Origin: Mycobacterium sp.
Lineage (GTDB): Bacteria > Actinomycetota > Actinomycetes > Mycobacteriales > Mycobacteriaceae
Assembly: GCA_025965975.1 (NCBI GenBank)
Contig: JAOPVX010000444.1
Location: 1-37,998 of the forward strand
Direction of reading: 5' to 3'
DNA length: 37,998 bases
Shown: piece after piece, positions 25,746 to 35,301 of the stretch
How the letters are laid out: every line of letters starts with the position of its first letter
How positions within the stretch are numbered: position 1 is the stretch's first letter
Position numbers and translations under genes: made by a program
The notes under the pieces: generated by a model
What the model was told of the DNA's origin: nothing
Seen by the model: only the letters and a program-made list of their open reading frames with translations
Databases searched by the model: none

Positions 25746-26954
25746 ATGACGAGGACCCGAACCTGGCTCGCCGTCGCCGGCGCGGTGATTACCGTTGCGG
25801 TCGTCGTGGGTTGCTGGCAAAGGGCGCTGAACGCCAGCACCGCGCCCAGCCATGGCGGATGGTCTGAAAGTGCTTGGCAAAGCACAGATCTCACCGCCGC
25901 GGCGGCTGCACCCGCAGCCGTCCTCAGCGGTCTGACCGGGTTTGTGTTCGAAACGCAACGCACCCAGCATGTGATCTATTACAGCGCACCCGACAATCAT
26001 GTTCGTGAGCTGTGGTGGGACGCCAACGGCCGACACGCCAGCGATCTCACGGCGGCCACGGGTGCACCCGCGGCCAGCGGAGGCACGCTTGCGGGATTCG
26101 TGTTCGACGCGCAACGCAGCGAGCATGTCCTTTCGGTCGGCGCCGACCGCCATGTCTATGAAATGTACTGGGACAAAGGCTGGCACCTCACCGACCTCAC
26201 TGCCGCCACCAGAGCCCCCTTCGCGGCGGGGGTCGCGCTCATTGCATATGTGTCGCAGACGCAGGGCACCGAGCACGTCTTCTACCTTGGCTACGATCAC
26301 CACGTCTACGAGATGTGGTGGGACAACACCTGGCACCTCAATGATCTCACCGCCGCCACCGGCGCCCCGTCCGCGGGCGCCGACGCGCTCGCTGGGTACA
26401 TATTTGAGTCCGAGGGGACCGAGCACGTGATCTACGTCGGGCCCGGGGGACACATCTTCGAGCTGTGGTGGACCCGCCAAGGGTGGCATTTCAGCGATCT
26501 GACCGCCGCCACAGGCTCGGCGGCCTTCGGCGGCGGCACCCTGGATGGCTACATGTTCTCCTCCCAGGGGACACAACACGTGATCTACAAGGGCGTCGCG
26601 GGCCACGTCCACGAGTTGTGGTCGGACGGCTACGGTTGGCATGCCAACGATCTCACTGCCGCCACCGGTGCCCCCAACGCAGCCGGTGGCACCATCGCCG
26701 CTTACGCGTTCGAGTCGCAAGCCACAGAACACGTGATCTACGCCGGCGTCGACCGGCACCTGTACGAGTTGTGGTGGGACAACCGGTGGCACGTCGGCGA
26801 CCTGACCGCTGCGACTGGAGCCCCGGCCGCCGCGGGCGCTACCCTCGCCGGATACGTCTCCGAGGCGGAGGGCACCGAGCACGTGGTCTACGGCAGTAGC
26901 ATCGACGCGCACATCCACGAGCTGTGGTGGGGACCCCGAGTTGGGCACAACTAA
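25746..26954 (+). CDS. Seven-repeat beta-propeller lectin-like lipoprotein
   Basis: A 402-residue protein. The signal peptide ends in VVVGC (Cys about 23), so probably a lipoprotein. The rest is seven repeats of ~50 residues built on the pattern HvYELWWD..WH..DLTAATGAP, then a GTEHVIY-type strand; DLTAA occurs seven times and E[LM][WY][WS] seven times. The first repeat supplies the DLTAA strand and the last ends at ELWWGP, so a closed seven-bladed propeller is expected. The pattern matches PLL/fucose-lectin-type propellers, where the W/H-rich blade interfaces bind sugars. ATG 25746 follows GGGAGAG. As the last gene of the island it may tether the exported polysaccharide to the envelope. Confidence 0.9.
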   Translation: MTRTRTWLAVAGAVITVAVVVGCWQRALNASTAPSHGGWSESAWQSTDLTAAAAAPAAVLSGLTGFVFETQRTQHVIYYSAPDNHVRELWWDANGRHASDLTAATGAPAASGGTLAGFVFDAQRSEHVLSVGADRHVYEMYWDKGWHLTDLTAATRAPFAAGVALIAYVSQTQGTEHVFYLGYDHHVYEMWWDNTWHLNDLTAATGAPSAGADALAGYIFESEGTEHVIYVGPGGHIFELWWTRQGWHFSDLTAATGSAAFGGGTLDGYMFSSQGTQHVIYKGVAGHVHELWSDGYGWHANDLTAATGAPNAAGGTIAAYAFESQATEHVIYAGVDRHLYELWWDNRWHVGDLTAATGAPAAAGATLAGYVSEAEGTEHVVYGSSIDAHIHELWWGPRVGHN

Positions 26955-27123
26955 GGTTTGAAGTCTCCTTAGGTGCGAGTAGACGCCAGCCTCCTCGTAG
27001 TCCAGGCCAATTAGCCGCCACAGGTGATCTGATCGACTGCAGGCGCCGCGACGCCCAGTCGCCACTCAAGGTTGGCGAAGATGCGCGGATCCACTGGGCG
27101 GGTATGGGGGTTTATGGCGCTGG

Positions 27124-27253
27124 ATTGACGACAAATCTGACGACAACGCTGACGACAGTTGCACGCCGAACTACGCCCACCACAGCGCTCCGCGCTTGGT
27201 GAACCGCCCGTTCAGACGCTCTGCCTGGTCCTGGCAGCGTGGGGGTCAGGGGT
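27124..27253 (+). repeat. Island-boundary direct repeat D2 (int arms + tRNA-Ala piece)
   Basis: Partner of 12585-12708 in the same orientation. The three arm words TTGACGACA, CTGACGACA and CTGACGACA are better preserved here. The tRNA-like end reads CTGGCAG-CGTGG-GGGTC-AGGGGT (27231-27253), i.e. anticodon loop (GGC), stem, variable loop and start of the T-arm of tRNA-Ala, breaking off where TTCGAGT should follow. It marks the right edge of the 14.7-kb polysaccharide island. Confidence 0.75.
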
Positions 27254-27850
27254 ACTCATTATTCAAATTCCGCCACGTCTGCGAATCGACTGGCCGACAC
27301 GATCCCAGCCGCGCACTCGATAGCTGTTGTTGGAAGCCGGGAGGCGTCTCTTGGCGCGCTCGACGATGCTTACCAGCTCGGCCATGAGCTAGCGGCTAGA
27401 GGTGTGGCTGTCATCTCTGGACTGGCCGCCGGTGTTGATACGCATGCACATCGAGGTGCGCTGGACGCCGGCGGGATGACTGTAGCCGTTCTTGGCACGG
27501 GCATCCGGCGGGTATTCCCAGCCGAGAACCAGTCGCTGACAGAGTCCATTCGCCGCGACGGCGTTCTCGTCTCCCAGTTCGCCCCAGACGCGCCGCGAAC
27601 CGGTACGACCTTCTTGCTTCGCAATCACGTCATTGCCGGAATGTCTCAAGCAAGTCTTGTCATGGATGGCCGTTCCCGGAGCGGAAGCCGCTATGAGGTT
27701 GAGCAGGCAATCGGATACGGTCGGCTTGCCCTCCTCTGGGAGCCGTCGCTTGGATCCGAACAATGGACTCAGCAGCTAGTTGAAAGTGGTCAAGCATCAT
27801 TCGTCAGCTCGACGGCATCCGTGCTCTCTATGCTTGGAGCGCCAGTCTGA
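27239..27850 (+). pseudogene. dprA: DprA/Smf-like protein, 5'-truncated
   Basis: The frame encodes the Rossmann core of DprA (ssDNA-binding recombination mediator family): SIAVVGSREAS, VISGLAAGVDTHAHRGALDA, VAVLGTGI, FPAENQSL, FLLRNHVIAGMSQASLV and SGSRYEVEQAI. Normal members have another 80-100 residues before this core. Here the frame starts at a GTG (27239) lying inside the tRNA-Ala-derived sequence of the D2 repeat, and the first ~25 residues are unrelated. The gene therefore appears cut by the recombination that made the repeat. It precedes a phosphoribosyltransferase-like fragment in the same direction. DprA-PRTase pairs occur in genomic islands, possibly in conflict systems. It probably no longer works. 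Confidence 0.85.
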
Positions 27851-27873
27851 CTGCGGCAGAGGACTTTGAGGGA

Positions 27874-28272
27874 TTGACCCAGCTATCAGATTCTCTTGTT
27901 GTCGAGCTTGTCCCCGCGCCGAGACCGGCTTCGGGAATTTGCCCAACCTGCCGAACTTGGAATGATCGACCAGGCGAGGCAATCTGCGGGAACTGTAGTG
28001 AAGTAGAGGAGGCTCTCGGCGAACCAGCCGTGGCTCTCGACGTTATCTCGCTGTACCGCAAGCCCTCTCAGCTTCGGGACTGGCTCACCTCATACAAGGG
28101 GCGCATCGACGACAGTGAGCCCTACATACGCGAGTATGAAAAGATCGTCGGTGCCTTGATATTTCGGTTCCTGCGCGAGTACGCGCAAAACCTCCTAGCA
28201 CGTGCCGGCGGGCTCGACGGGCTAGTCGTTGTCCCGTCGACGGCCCGCCGCGTCGGCTTTCGGCACCGCTAA
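27874..28272 (+). pseudogene. ComF-like phosphoribosyltransferase, C-terminally truncated
   Basis: About 132 residues with a zinc-ribbon ICPTCRTWNDRPGEAICGNC (two CxxC pairs) followed by sequence typical of amidophosphoribosyltransferase/ComF-type proteins (VISLYRKPSQLRDWL, then GALIFRFL and VVVPST). The PRPP-binding loop that should follow is missing: the frame ends at TAA after RRVGFRHR and the DNA beyond is unrelated and more AT-rich. TTG 27874 is a weak start; the frame is open further upstream across the end of the DprA frame, so the original start probably overlapped it. Paired with DprA, it is likely a dead module. Confidence 0.7.
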
Positions 28273-28528
28273 TCCAACCGACCTTCAACACCGCACCCCA
28301 CCCTCCGCTGCCCCACCTTCAGTCAAATCTCCTAACCGCCTCATCCACAACTAAATCCCTTGCCGCCGTTACCCTTACGGATATCCGTCCTCATCCCCAC
28401 CCATTTAAGAAATGTGTTCGGCACATTTGCACAGGGTGCGAGAATGGTTGTGGCGCAGCACGCGCCGCATGGCCGCCTTGGGGCTAGGGGTGGGTGGCCT
28501 ACCGACTTCGTGGTGAGTAGGTTGGCTG
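28273..28528. other. AT-richer gap, nothing recognised
   Basis: The sequence between the phosphoribosyltransferase fragment and the relaxase start is less GC-rich than its surroundings and holds no convincing frame. It probably includes the former relaxase leader. Confidence 0.4.
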
Positions 28529-28900
28529 GTGTTGACGATCTCGAAGCTCAAGCGGTGGTCGATCAACTACTACATCGACACCGCCTCCACTGCCGAGCGG
28601 GCCGCCACGAACCTGGCGCGCGACGGCGGCGGGTTGGGTGAGTACTACTCCGAGTGCGAGACCCGCACCCCCGTGTGGCTGTTGGCCGGGGACACTCACA
28701 CCGCCGCCCGGTTGGTCGGGCTCTCCGACGTGCAGCGCACCGGCGGTACCGCGGATGCGAGCGTGGTGGCGCGCTGGCTCGACGACGGGGTCGCGCCGGA
28801 TGGTGCGCGGGGGCGCGCATTCGGCGCGCGCGATGTGCACGGGTTCGTCTGACATTCTGCGCACCCAAGAGCGTGTCCCTGGTGCGCGCGCTGAAAGCCG
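28529..28900 (+). pseudogene. MobF/TrwC relaxase N-terminal fragment, frameshifted
   Basis: It starts GTG-TTG and reads MLTISKLKRWSINYYIDTAS, the standard start of actinobacterial TrwC-type relaxases, including the catalytic tyrosine pair. It continues with GGGLGEYYSE, TRTPVWLLAGDTHTAARLVG and GRAFGARDVHGF. A frameshift near 28850 gives a stop, while the next frame continues with LTFCAPKSVSLVRALKAG. The match ends at about 28900, exactly where the tRNA-Val-like repeat V2 begins. The His triad and helicase are gone. Remnant of a conjugative element. Confidence 0.88.
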
Positions 28901-29052
28901 GGCCAAAATGGGGCCAAACTGTTCAGAACAGGTACTCCAACGGGTCCAGTCCGGCCCGTCAGCAGGCACCTGACCCGCTGAAACCGAAATCCTTTGAGCG
29001 CTAAACCGTCTCACACGCGGAAGGTCGCTGGTTGGAAACCAGTCCGGGACCA
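28901..29052 (+). repeat. tRNA-Val(CAC)-like integration scar, copy V2
   Basis: It matches 313-439. It begins GGCCAAAATGGGGCCAAAC (direct repeats) and ends in a better-preserved tRNA-like 3' half: CCGT-CTCACAC-GCGG (29007-29020), AAGGTC, T-arm GCTGG-TTGGAAA-CCAGT and CCGGGACCA. The anticodon would be CAC (Val). The T-loop is altered (TTGG for TTCG) and there is no 5' half, so it is a scar, not a gene. Confidence 0.65.
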
Positions 29053-29191
29053 CGACGAATCTCTGCTGCTCAAGCGCTTATTTAACGCCGTTGTCAGAGC
29101 CGCTGGACGTTCTTGTCATTCACCATCCAGGAGCCTTGGTCGGCAACACGCCGGGCGGGTGATCGGGCTGAGGGCAGGGCGCGCGGCATGA

Positions 29192-31078
<1,887 letters not shown>

Positions 31079-31145
31079 CGGTCAGCTCAGGGTTAGGCGC
31101 CGTGGTGATCGGTTGATGGCTACGGCGGGGAGCGGGGATGTATAC

Positions 31146-31838
31146 GTGCGCCAACTAACAGCCGCACTCGCCGTTGCTAGCATCTGCATTCTCACCGCCG
31201 GGTGCAGCAGCGACAGCAACCAAGGCATCGAAACATCGACAACCAGATCGACGACCACAACGACAACTGCGCCCCCTGTTGCCGACACCGCGCTGCACGG
31301 GTTGCTGCTCAGCCCCGAGCAGGTCAACACCGCCATGGGGGCAACCGAAATGACGGTCACCAAAACCCACTTCGCGATGTCTGACGACAGCGCCACGATG
31401 GAGCCCAAGGAGTGCCTAGCCATCGACGGCTCGGCGCAGGCCCAGGTCTATGCCGGCAGCGGTTACACCGCCGAGCGCGATCAGACACTGCAGGAGGGCG
31501 ACAACTTCACTCATTATGTCCAGCAGGCATTGGTACTCTTCCCCTCCATCAAGCAAGCCGGCGCCTTCTTCACCGCCTCCGCTCAACAGTGGCCGGCCTG
31601 TCGCCAGTACACCCACATCCAGTCCGAGTCGCTGTGGGCGGTGGGGCCGATATCCAACACGAACGGCACACTGAGTACCACCGCAACTCAGCAGAATGCC
31701 AACGCCCCCGGCTGGGGCTGTGGGCGGGCGCTGGCGGCAAGAAACAACGTCATTATCGACGTCAACACATGCAGCGCCAACCCCGCGGACTCGGCTGTCA
31801 ACATCGCCAACCAGATCGCCGCCAAAGTGCCCACCTAA
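31146..31838 (+). CDS. PknH-sensor-domain-like lipoprotein
   Basis: About 230 residues. A short signal peptide (RQLTAALAVASICILTAGC) with an excellent lipobox is followed by a Thr-rich linker (STTRSTTTTTTAPP) and an extracytoplasmic domain of the PknH-like sensor family. The domain contains LLSPEQVNTAMGATEMTV, then KECLAID, WPACRQY, WGCGRAL and VNTCSAN, giving the four Cys that form two disulfides. GTG 31146 gives a canonical signal peptide; an in-frame ATG at 31116 is an alternative. No kinase domain is attached. Many mycobacterial lipoproteins (LppH/LpqQ types) have this domain; the ligand is unknown. Confidence 0.85.
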   Translation: MRQLTAALAVASICILTAGCSSDSNQGIETSTTRSTTTTTTAPPVADTALHGLLLSPEQVNTAMGATEMTVTKTHFAMSDDSATMEPKECLAIDGSAQAQVYAGSGYTAERDQTLQEGDNFTHYVQQALVLFPSIKQAGAFFTASAQQWPACRQYTHIQSESLWAVGPISNTNGTLSTTATQQNANAPGWGCGRALAARNNVIIDVNTCSANPADSAVNIANQIAAKVPT

Positions 31839-32046
31839 ATGTGCCGCGGTTGAGCGCCGGCTGATCGGGCCTCGGTGCACATTCGACGGCAGGCACCGCC
31901 GAAGCTCGGCGCCCAATCGTGGCGTCGCGGCCGCCTCGTCGGCTGTCGCTGCTCAGACAGGCGAACCACGGTGAGCCCAATCGGAGCTCTGCCGTCCAAC
32001 ACGGAATTCGCGTCGAGTACGTAATAGCGCTGTCTGACACATTGCG

Positions 32047-32188
32047 GCCAGCGACGTTACGTCGCGAAACACAGCGACGCATATCCGCAGGACATCGGGA
32101 ACTGGCGTACAACGTGACCGAACGTCTAACGCAGCTCACAGCCTGTTTCCGCAGGTAACACCAGGGGTTCGAGTCCCCTTAGCTCCAC
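32047..32188 (+). repeat. tRNA-Ala 3'-end att-like repeat, copy R3
   Basis: Third copy of the ~140-bp repeat. The palindrome is slightly decayed (CGTTACGTCGCGAAACA, 32055-32071), and the blocks GCATATCCGCAGGA, CGTACAACG, CGCAGCTCA and TGTTTCCGCAGGTAACACC are conserved. The 3' end is a perfect T-arm and acceptor: AGGGGTTCGAGTCCCCTTAGCTCCAC (32163-32188, identical to R1). No integrase lies next to it. Confidence 0.85.
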
Positions 32189-32373
32189 TTCAGAGTGCTC
32201 TTGGCGCGCCTGCCGACCTTGGTCCTGCCTTTGGCGCGCGCCTGGCGGACAGCTCAGAAAACCGGAACTGATCCGAAAGTCTTGGAGCACCAGTAGGGAC
32301 AAACCCCGAAGAGCATGGCGGCGGTTTTCGCGTGAGGCGGGTTGGAATCTACCGCGGGGGAGCAGAGCGGCCC

Positions 32374-33099
32374 TCAAGTAGAGCTGATGTGGTGAGCGGT
32401 CGCATCGAACAACAGAGTCACCACGTCGACCACACGGTCGCGAGTCAGTCCTTCTGCGCTGTCCATCCACGTCAGCAGAAGCTCGTCTGCAGCAGCCACG
32501 ATACTGAGGCCAAGCAGGAGTACATCGCTTCGGTTCAGCGCCGTACTCGCAGGTAGGAGGTCGGCGACCAGCTGGGCGAGTCGGCGAAGCCCCGCCCGTC
32601 GTTGCTCGCGGGCAACGGGTCCCCCGCTGAGGACCTCCCGCGACTTGATGCGGGCCTTACCGGGATTTTTCTCGAATGAACGCGTGATCGTGTCGATCAT
32701 CGCGCGGGTACTCTCCGATCCGCCGCTCGTCTTGTCGATCACGGCGGCGCAGCCGGAAATCTCTTCGTCGATCAGCCGTGAGTAGACGGCGGCGAGCAGC
32801 GAGTCGAGATCGGCGAAGCTCTCGCCGAAGTAGCGATCCCGTAGTCCCGACTGCTGGAGGACGGACCGGATTGACGCGGCCGCGTATCCGCGTTCGTCGA
32901 AGAGTTCGACGCCGGCGTCGATGAGTCGTTCTCGGCGTTCGGCGACGCGTTCGGCGGCCGTCTTGCCAAGGTAAGACGGTGCGCACCAATGCCTTCGGTC
33001 CCGAATGGCCGGACCAGCCCTACCGGCTTCTCGCCACCCCCGAAGTGCGCAGCGCTGCGGAAAGCCTTCGCAGTGCCGAACAGCTAGAGCACGGCACAA
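32374..33099 (-). CDS. TetR-family transcriptional regulator
   Basis: The TetR DNA-binding domain is seen from about residue 48: AAERVAERRERLIDAGVELF, then DERGYAAASIRSVLQQSGLR and DRYFGESFADLDSLLAAVYS. A helical ligand domain follows to the C-terminus. The start is unresolved: ATG 33099 is the only in-frame start before the domain, but its first ~40 residues look non-coding and lack a ribosome-binding site, so the gene may be 5'-altered or use a rare start near 32970. It is divergent from the VOC gene, which it may control. Its ligand is unknown. Confidence 0.8.
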   Translation of the reverse strand: MCRALAVRHCEGFPQRCALRGWREAGRAGPAIRDRRHWCAPSYLGKTAAERVAERRERLIDAGVELFDERGYAAASIRSVLQQSGLRDRYFGESFADLDSLLAAVYSRLIDEEISGCAAVIDKTSGGSESTRAMIDTITRSFEKNPGKARIKSREVLSGGPVAREQRRAGLRRLAQLVADLLPASTALNRSDVLLLGLSIVAAADELLLTWMDSAEGLTRDRVVDVVTLLFDATAHHISST

Positions 33100-33350
33100 T
33101 CGGTCGAACGCGACTGTTTCCGCATTCGGTAAACATGCCTCATGACATACCGATCAGATCAACGCTGCCGCCCACGCCCGAAACAACCGGTGATTGGGGG
33201 TCGATGGCCTATCCAGCCGGCGAAGGGGTGAGGGCGATCGACGCACTGCCCCTGCCGCCGAGATCGTCCCGCAGATGATGAGTCAGGCATACGACATACT
33301 CACGACCCAACTCTGACGCCGCGTCCAAATGTGAATCCAAAGGAATTTCC

Positions 33351-33752
33351 ATGCCAACTTTCAGCAGGGTGTCGCGTATTTCGTTTTCCGTCCGTGACGC
33401 CGAGGCAAGTGCCCGATGGTGGGCTGCGCTGCTCGAGCTGACCGAAATCGACAGGGTCGACGGCGATGGGTGGCGCGCCGTTTTGCTGCTGCACCCGCCG
33501 TCGCGGACCGTCATCGAGTGCCAGCAGCACGACGGGAATCAGGGCGAAACCTTCGATCCCCTGCGTACCGGGTTCGATCACATGGGGTTCAAAGTCGACA
33601 CGCGGGCCGGCCTCGACGAGTGGCTGGCACGGTTCGAGCAGCTCGGCGTGCGCCACTCTCCGATTGCCGAGCGCGAATACGGTGCGGTACTAACGTTCAA
33701 GGACCCCGACGGCATTCAGTTCGAAATGTTCTTCAAAGCCGACCACCCATAG
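33351..33752 (+). CDS. VOC (glyoxalase/dioxygenase-fold) protein
   Basis: A 133-residue single VOC unit: RISFSVRDAEASARWWAALL, FDHMGFKVDTRAGLDEWLAR, YGAVLTFKDPDGIQFEMFF. The His in FDHMGF and Glu in FEMFF fit metal ligands, whereas the first-strand His usual in metal-binding members is replaced (ISFSV), so it may lack one ligand. ATG 33351 follows AGGAA at 6 bases. Members include isomerases, fosfomycin-type resistance enzymes and dioxygenases; nothing here separates these. Confidence 0.88.
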   Translation: MPTFSRVSRISFSVRDAEASARWWAALLELTEIDRVDGDGWRAVLLLHPPSRTVIECQQHDGNQGETFDPLRTGFDHMGFKVDTRAGLDEWLARFEQLGVRHSPIAEREYGAVLTFKDPDGIQFEMFFKADHP

Positions 33753-33809
33753 AACAGGCGAAATCGCGGGACACTATGCCTGACAATTGCCACGGGAAGG
33801 TCTGCGACG

Positions 33810-33956
33810 GTGCTGTGGTTCTATCGTCGTTGGCGTCGCGAACCATCGCCACTCATTTCGGCGTCTGACTGGATCACCGCCTCCCGGCTCGAACGTGGGC
33901 ACCAACGCCACGACACCCTGGCCAACAACTACCGCCAATGGCTCACCGCCGCTTGA
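33810..33956 (+). CDS. Possible 48-residue small protein
   Basis: GTG 33810 is preceded by GGGAAGG at 9 bases and opens a frame starting VLWFYRRWRREPSPLISASD, then WITASRLERGHQRHDTLANN, ending in TGA at 33954. Composition (aromatic/basic N-terminus, helical middle) looks like protein rather than noise, but no family is recognised and the piece may be the tail of a larger lost gene. Confidence 0.35.
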   Translation: MLWFYRRWRREPSPLISASDWITASRLERGHQRHDTLANNYRQWLTAA

Positions 33957-34043
33957 CTTGTTAACAGGAATAGGAGCATCAACTAGCTGCGAATTCGGAG
34001 CGTTGAGGAGGGACGGCTAGAGACGATTTCCACTGGTCGGCGT

Positions 34044-34101
34044 GATTTGAGAGTGGTTGGGAGACAACTGAATTCAGGCCGCCCCCGACCGGTGATCAAG
34101 T
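34044..34101 (+). repeat. 58-bp breakpoint repeat, copy C3
   Basis: It aligns without gaps to 1861-1918 and 4627-4684, sharing GAGAGT, GAGACAACTGA, GAATTCAGGC, CCGAC and ATCAAGTG-type blocks. More diverged than the other two. It lies in the gap between the small frame at 33810 and the agmatinase gene. Confidence 0.6.
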
Positions 34102-34191
34102 GCGATGTACCGTGGCCCAATGCAGTGAGAGAAGTCATGGCGATGCGAACAGAGGGCATTGACATCTTCGGTATTCGCTGTACGAATGCAA

Positions 34192-35202
34192 TCACGTTCG
34201 CGGTGGAGGGCCAGCGGTCTGGTCTGGCCGCACATCGGAGGGTGAGTCATTTGCAACGATGAGACTCAAGAGGTCGAATACCACGGTGGCGGCTGCCACG
34301 CAGGTGATTTCGGCGTGGTCGTAGGCCGGTGCCACTTCGACGACATCGGCGCCGACGATGTTGATACCCATGAGTTGCCGAAGCATTCGCAGCAACTCCC
34401 GTGAGGTCAGGCCGCCAGCCTCGGGCGTCCCGGTGCCCGGAGCGAACGCGGGATCGAGGACATCGATGTCGACCGAAAGGTACACGGGAAGATCTGCGAC
34501 TCGACGCCGGACCATGTCTACCGCGGTATCGATTCCCATGACATCGAGGTCGCCTGCCCGGATGATCCGGAACCCCATCCGGGCATCATCAGTCAGGTCC
34601 ATCCGGTCGTAGATTGGGCCGCGGATGCCGATGTGGATGGAGTGATCTTCGACCAGCAGGCCCTCTTCAAACGCTCTTCGGAATATGGTGCCATGCGTCA
34701 CGGGCGCGTTGAAATACGTATCCCAGGTATCGAGATGGGCGTCGAAATGAACGAGCGAGATGGGCCCGTGCTTTGAGTGCAGCGCACGAAGATTCGGCAG
34801 CGCAATGGTGTGGTCGCCGCCGATCGACACAACCTTGCGCGGTCGGTCTCCGATGACCTCCCGCACGCGATTCTCGATCTGCGCGCATGCTTCGGAGATG
34901 TCATACGGTGTCACCGTCACGTCGCCGGCATCAACGATCTGGACCGCCTCGAGTGGCCTAACCCCGAGCTCGACGTGGTATCCGGGTCGCAGGGTGCGCG
35001 CCGCCTGACGGACGCTCATCGGGCCGAACCTCGCCCCCGGCCGATAGGACGTACCACCGTCGAAAGGCACCCCCAAAACCGCGATTTCGTAATCGCCTAC
35101 CTCATGGATGTCTGCGATCCGCGCGAATGTGCCCTTCCCGGCGTATCGGGGTACCTCTGTGGACGGTGTTGCGCCGATCGGTGCGTTGTCATTGCGAAAC
35201 AT
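34192..35202 (-). CDS. Agmatinase/ureohydrolase-family enzyme
   Basis: About 336 residues of the manganese ureohydrolase family, which hydrolyses guanidino compounds to urea plus amine. The metal-binding motifs are complete: VSIGGDHT, HFDAHLDTW and SVDIDVLDPAFAPGTGTPEA, then GGLTSRELL. ATG 35202 is preferred because AAAGG lies 6 bases upstream; an in-frame start at 35277 would add 25 unrelated residues. The substrate may be agmatine, guanidinobutyrate or another guanidino acid. It lies downstream of the Rieske gene (99-base gap) on the same strand, so may be the last gene of that operon. Confidence 0.92.
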   Translation of the reverse strand: MFRNDNAPIGATPSTEVPRYAGKGTFARIADIHEVGDYEIAVLGVPFDGGTSYRPGARFGPMSVRQAARTLRPGYHVELGVRPLEAVQIVDAGDVTVTPYDISEACAQIENRVREVIGDRPRKVVSIGGDHTIALPNLRALHSKHGPISLVHFDAHLDTWDTYFNAPVTHGTIFRRAFEEGLLVEDHSIHIGIRGPIYDRMDLTDDARMGFRIIRAGDLDVMGIDTAVDMVRRRVADLPVYLSVDIDVLDPAFAPGTGTPEAGGLTSRELLRMLRQLMGINIVGADVVEVAPAYDHAEITCVAAATVVFDLLSLIVANDSPSDVRPDQTAGPPPRT

Positions 35203-35301
35203 TGTTACCTTTCGCGCCGGAATTGCCGGAATTGGTTGCCCAACAGACTCTCTCGACTGGGATCGACCTGCGGCCACAGGACGTTGTCCAACTGGAAGTG
35301 T

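Noticed and set aside
25701-27065. 454-codon open frame on the - strand opposite the propeller gene
   Set aside because: It is long only because the opposite-strand gene is internally repeated and GC-rich; it shows the same ~50-residue periodicity as an antisense echo.
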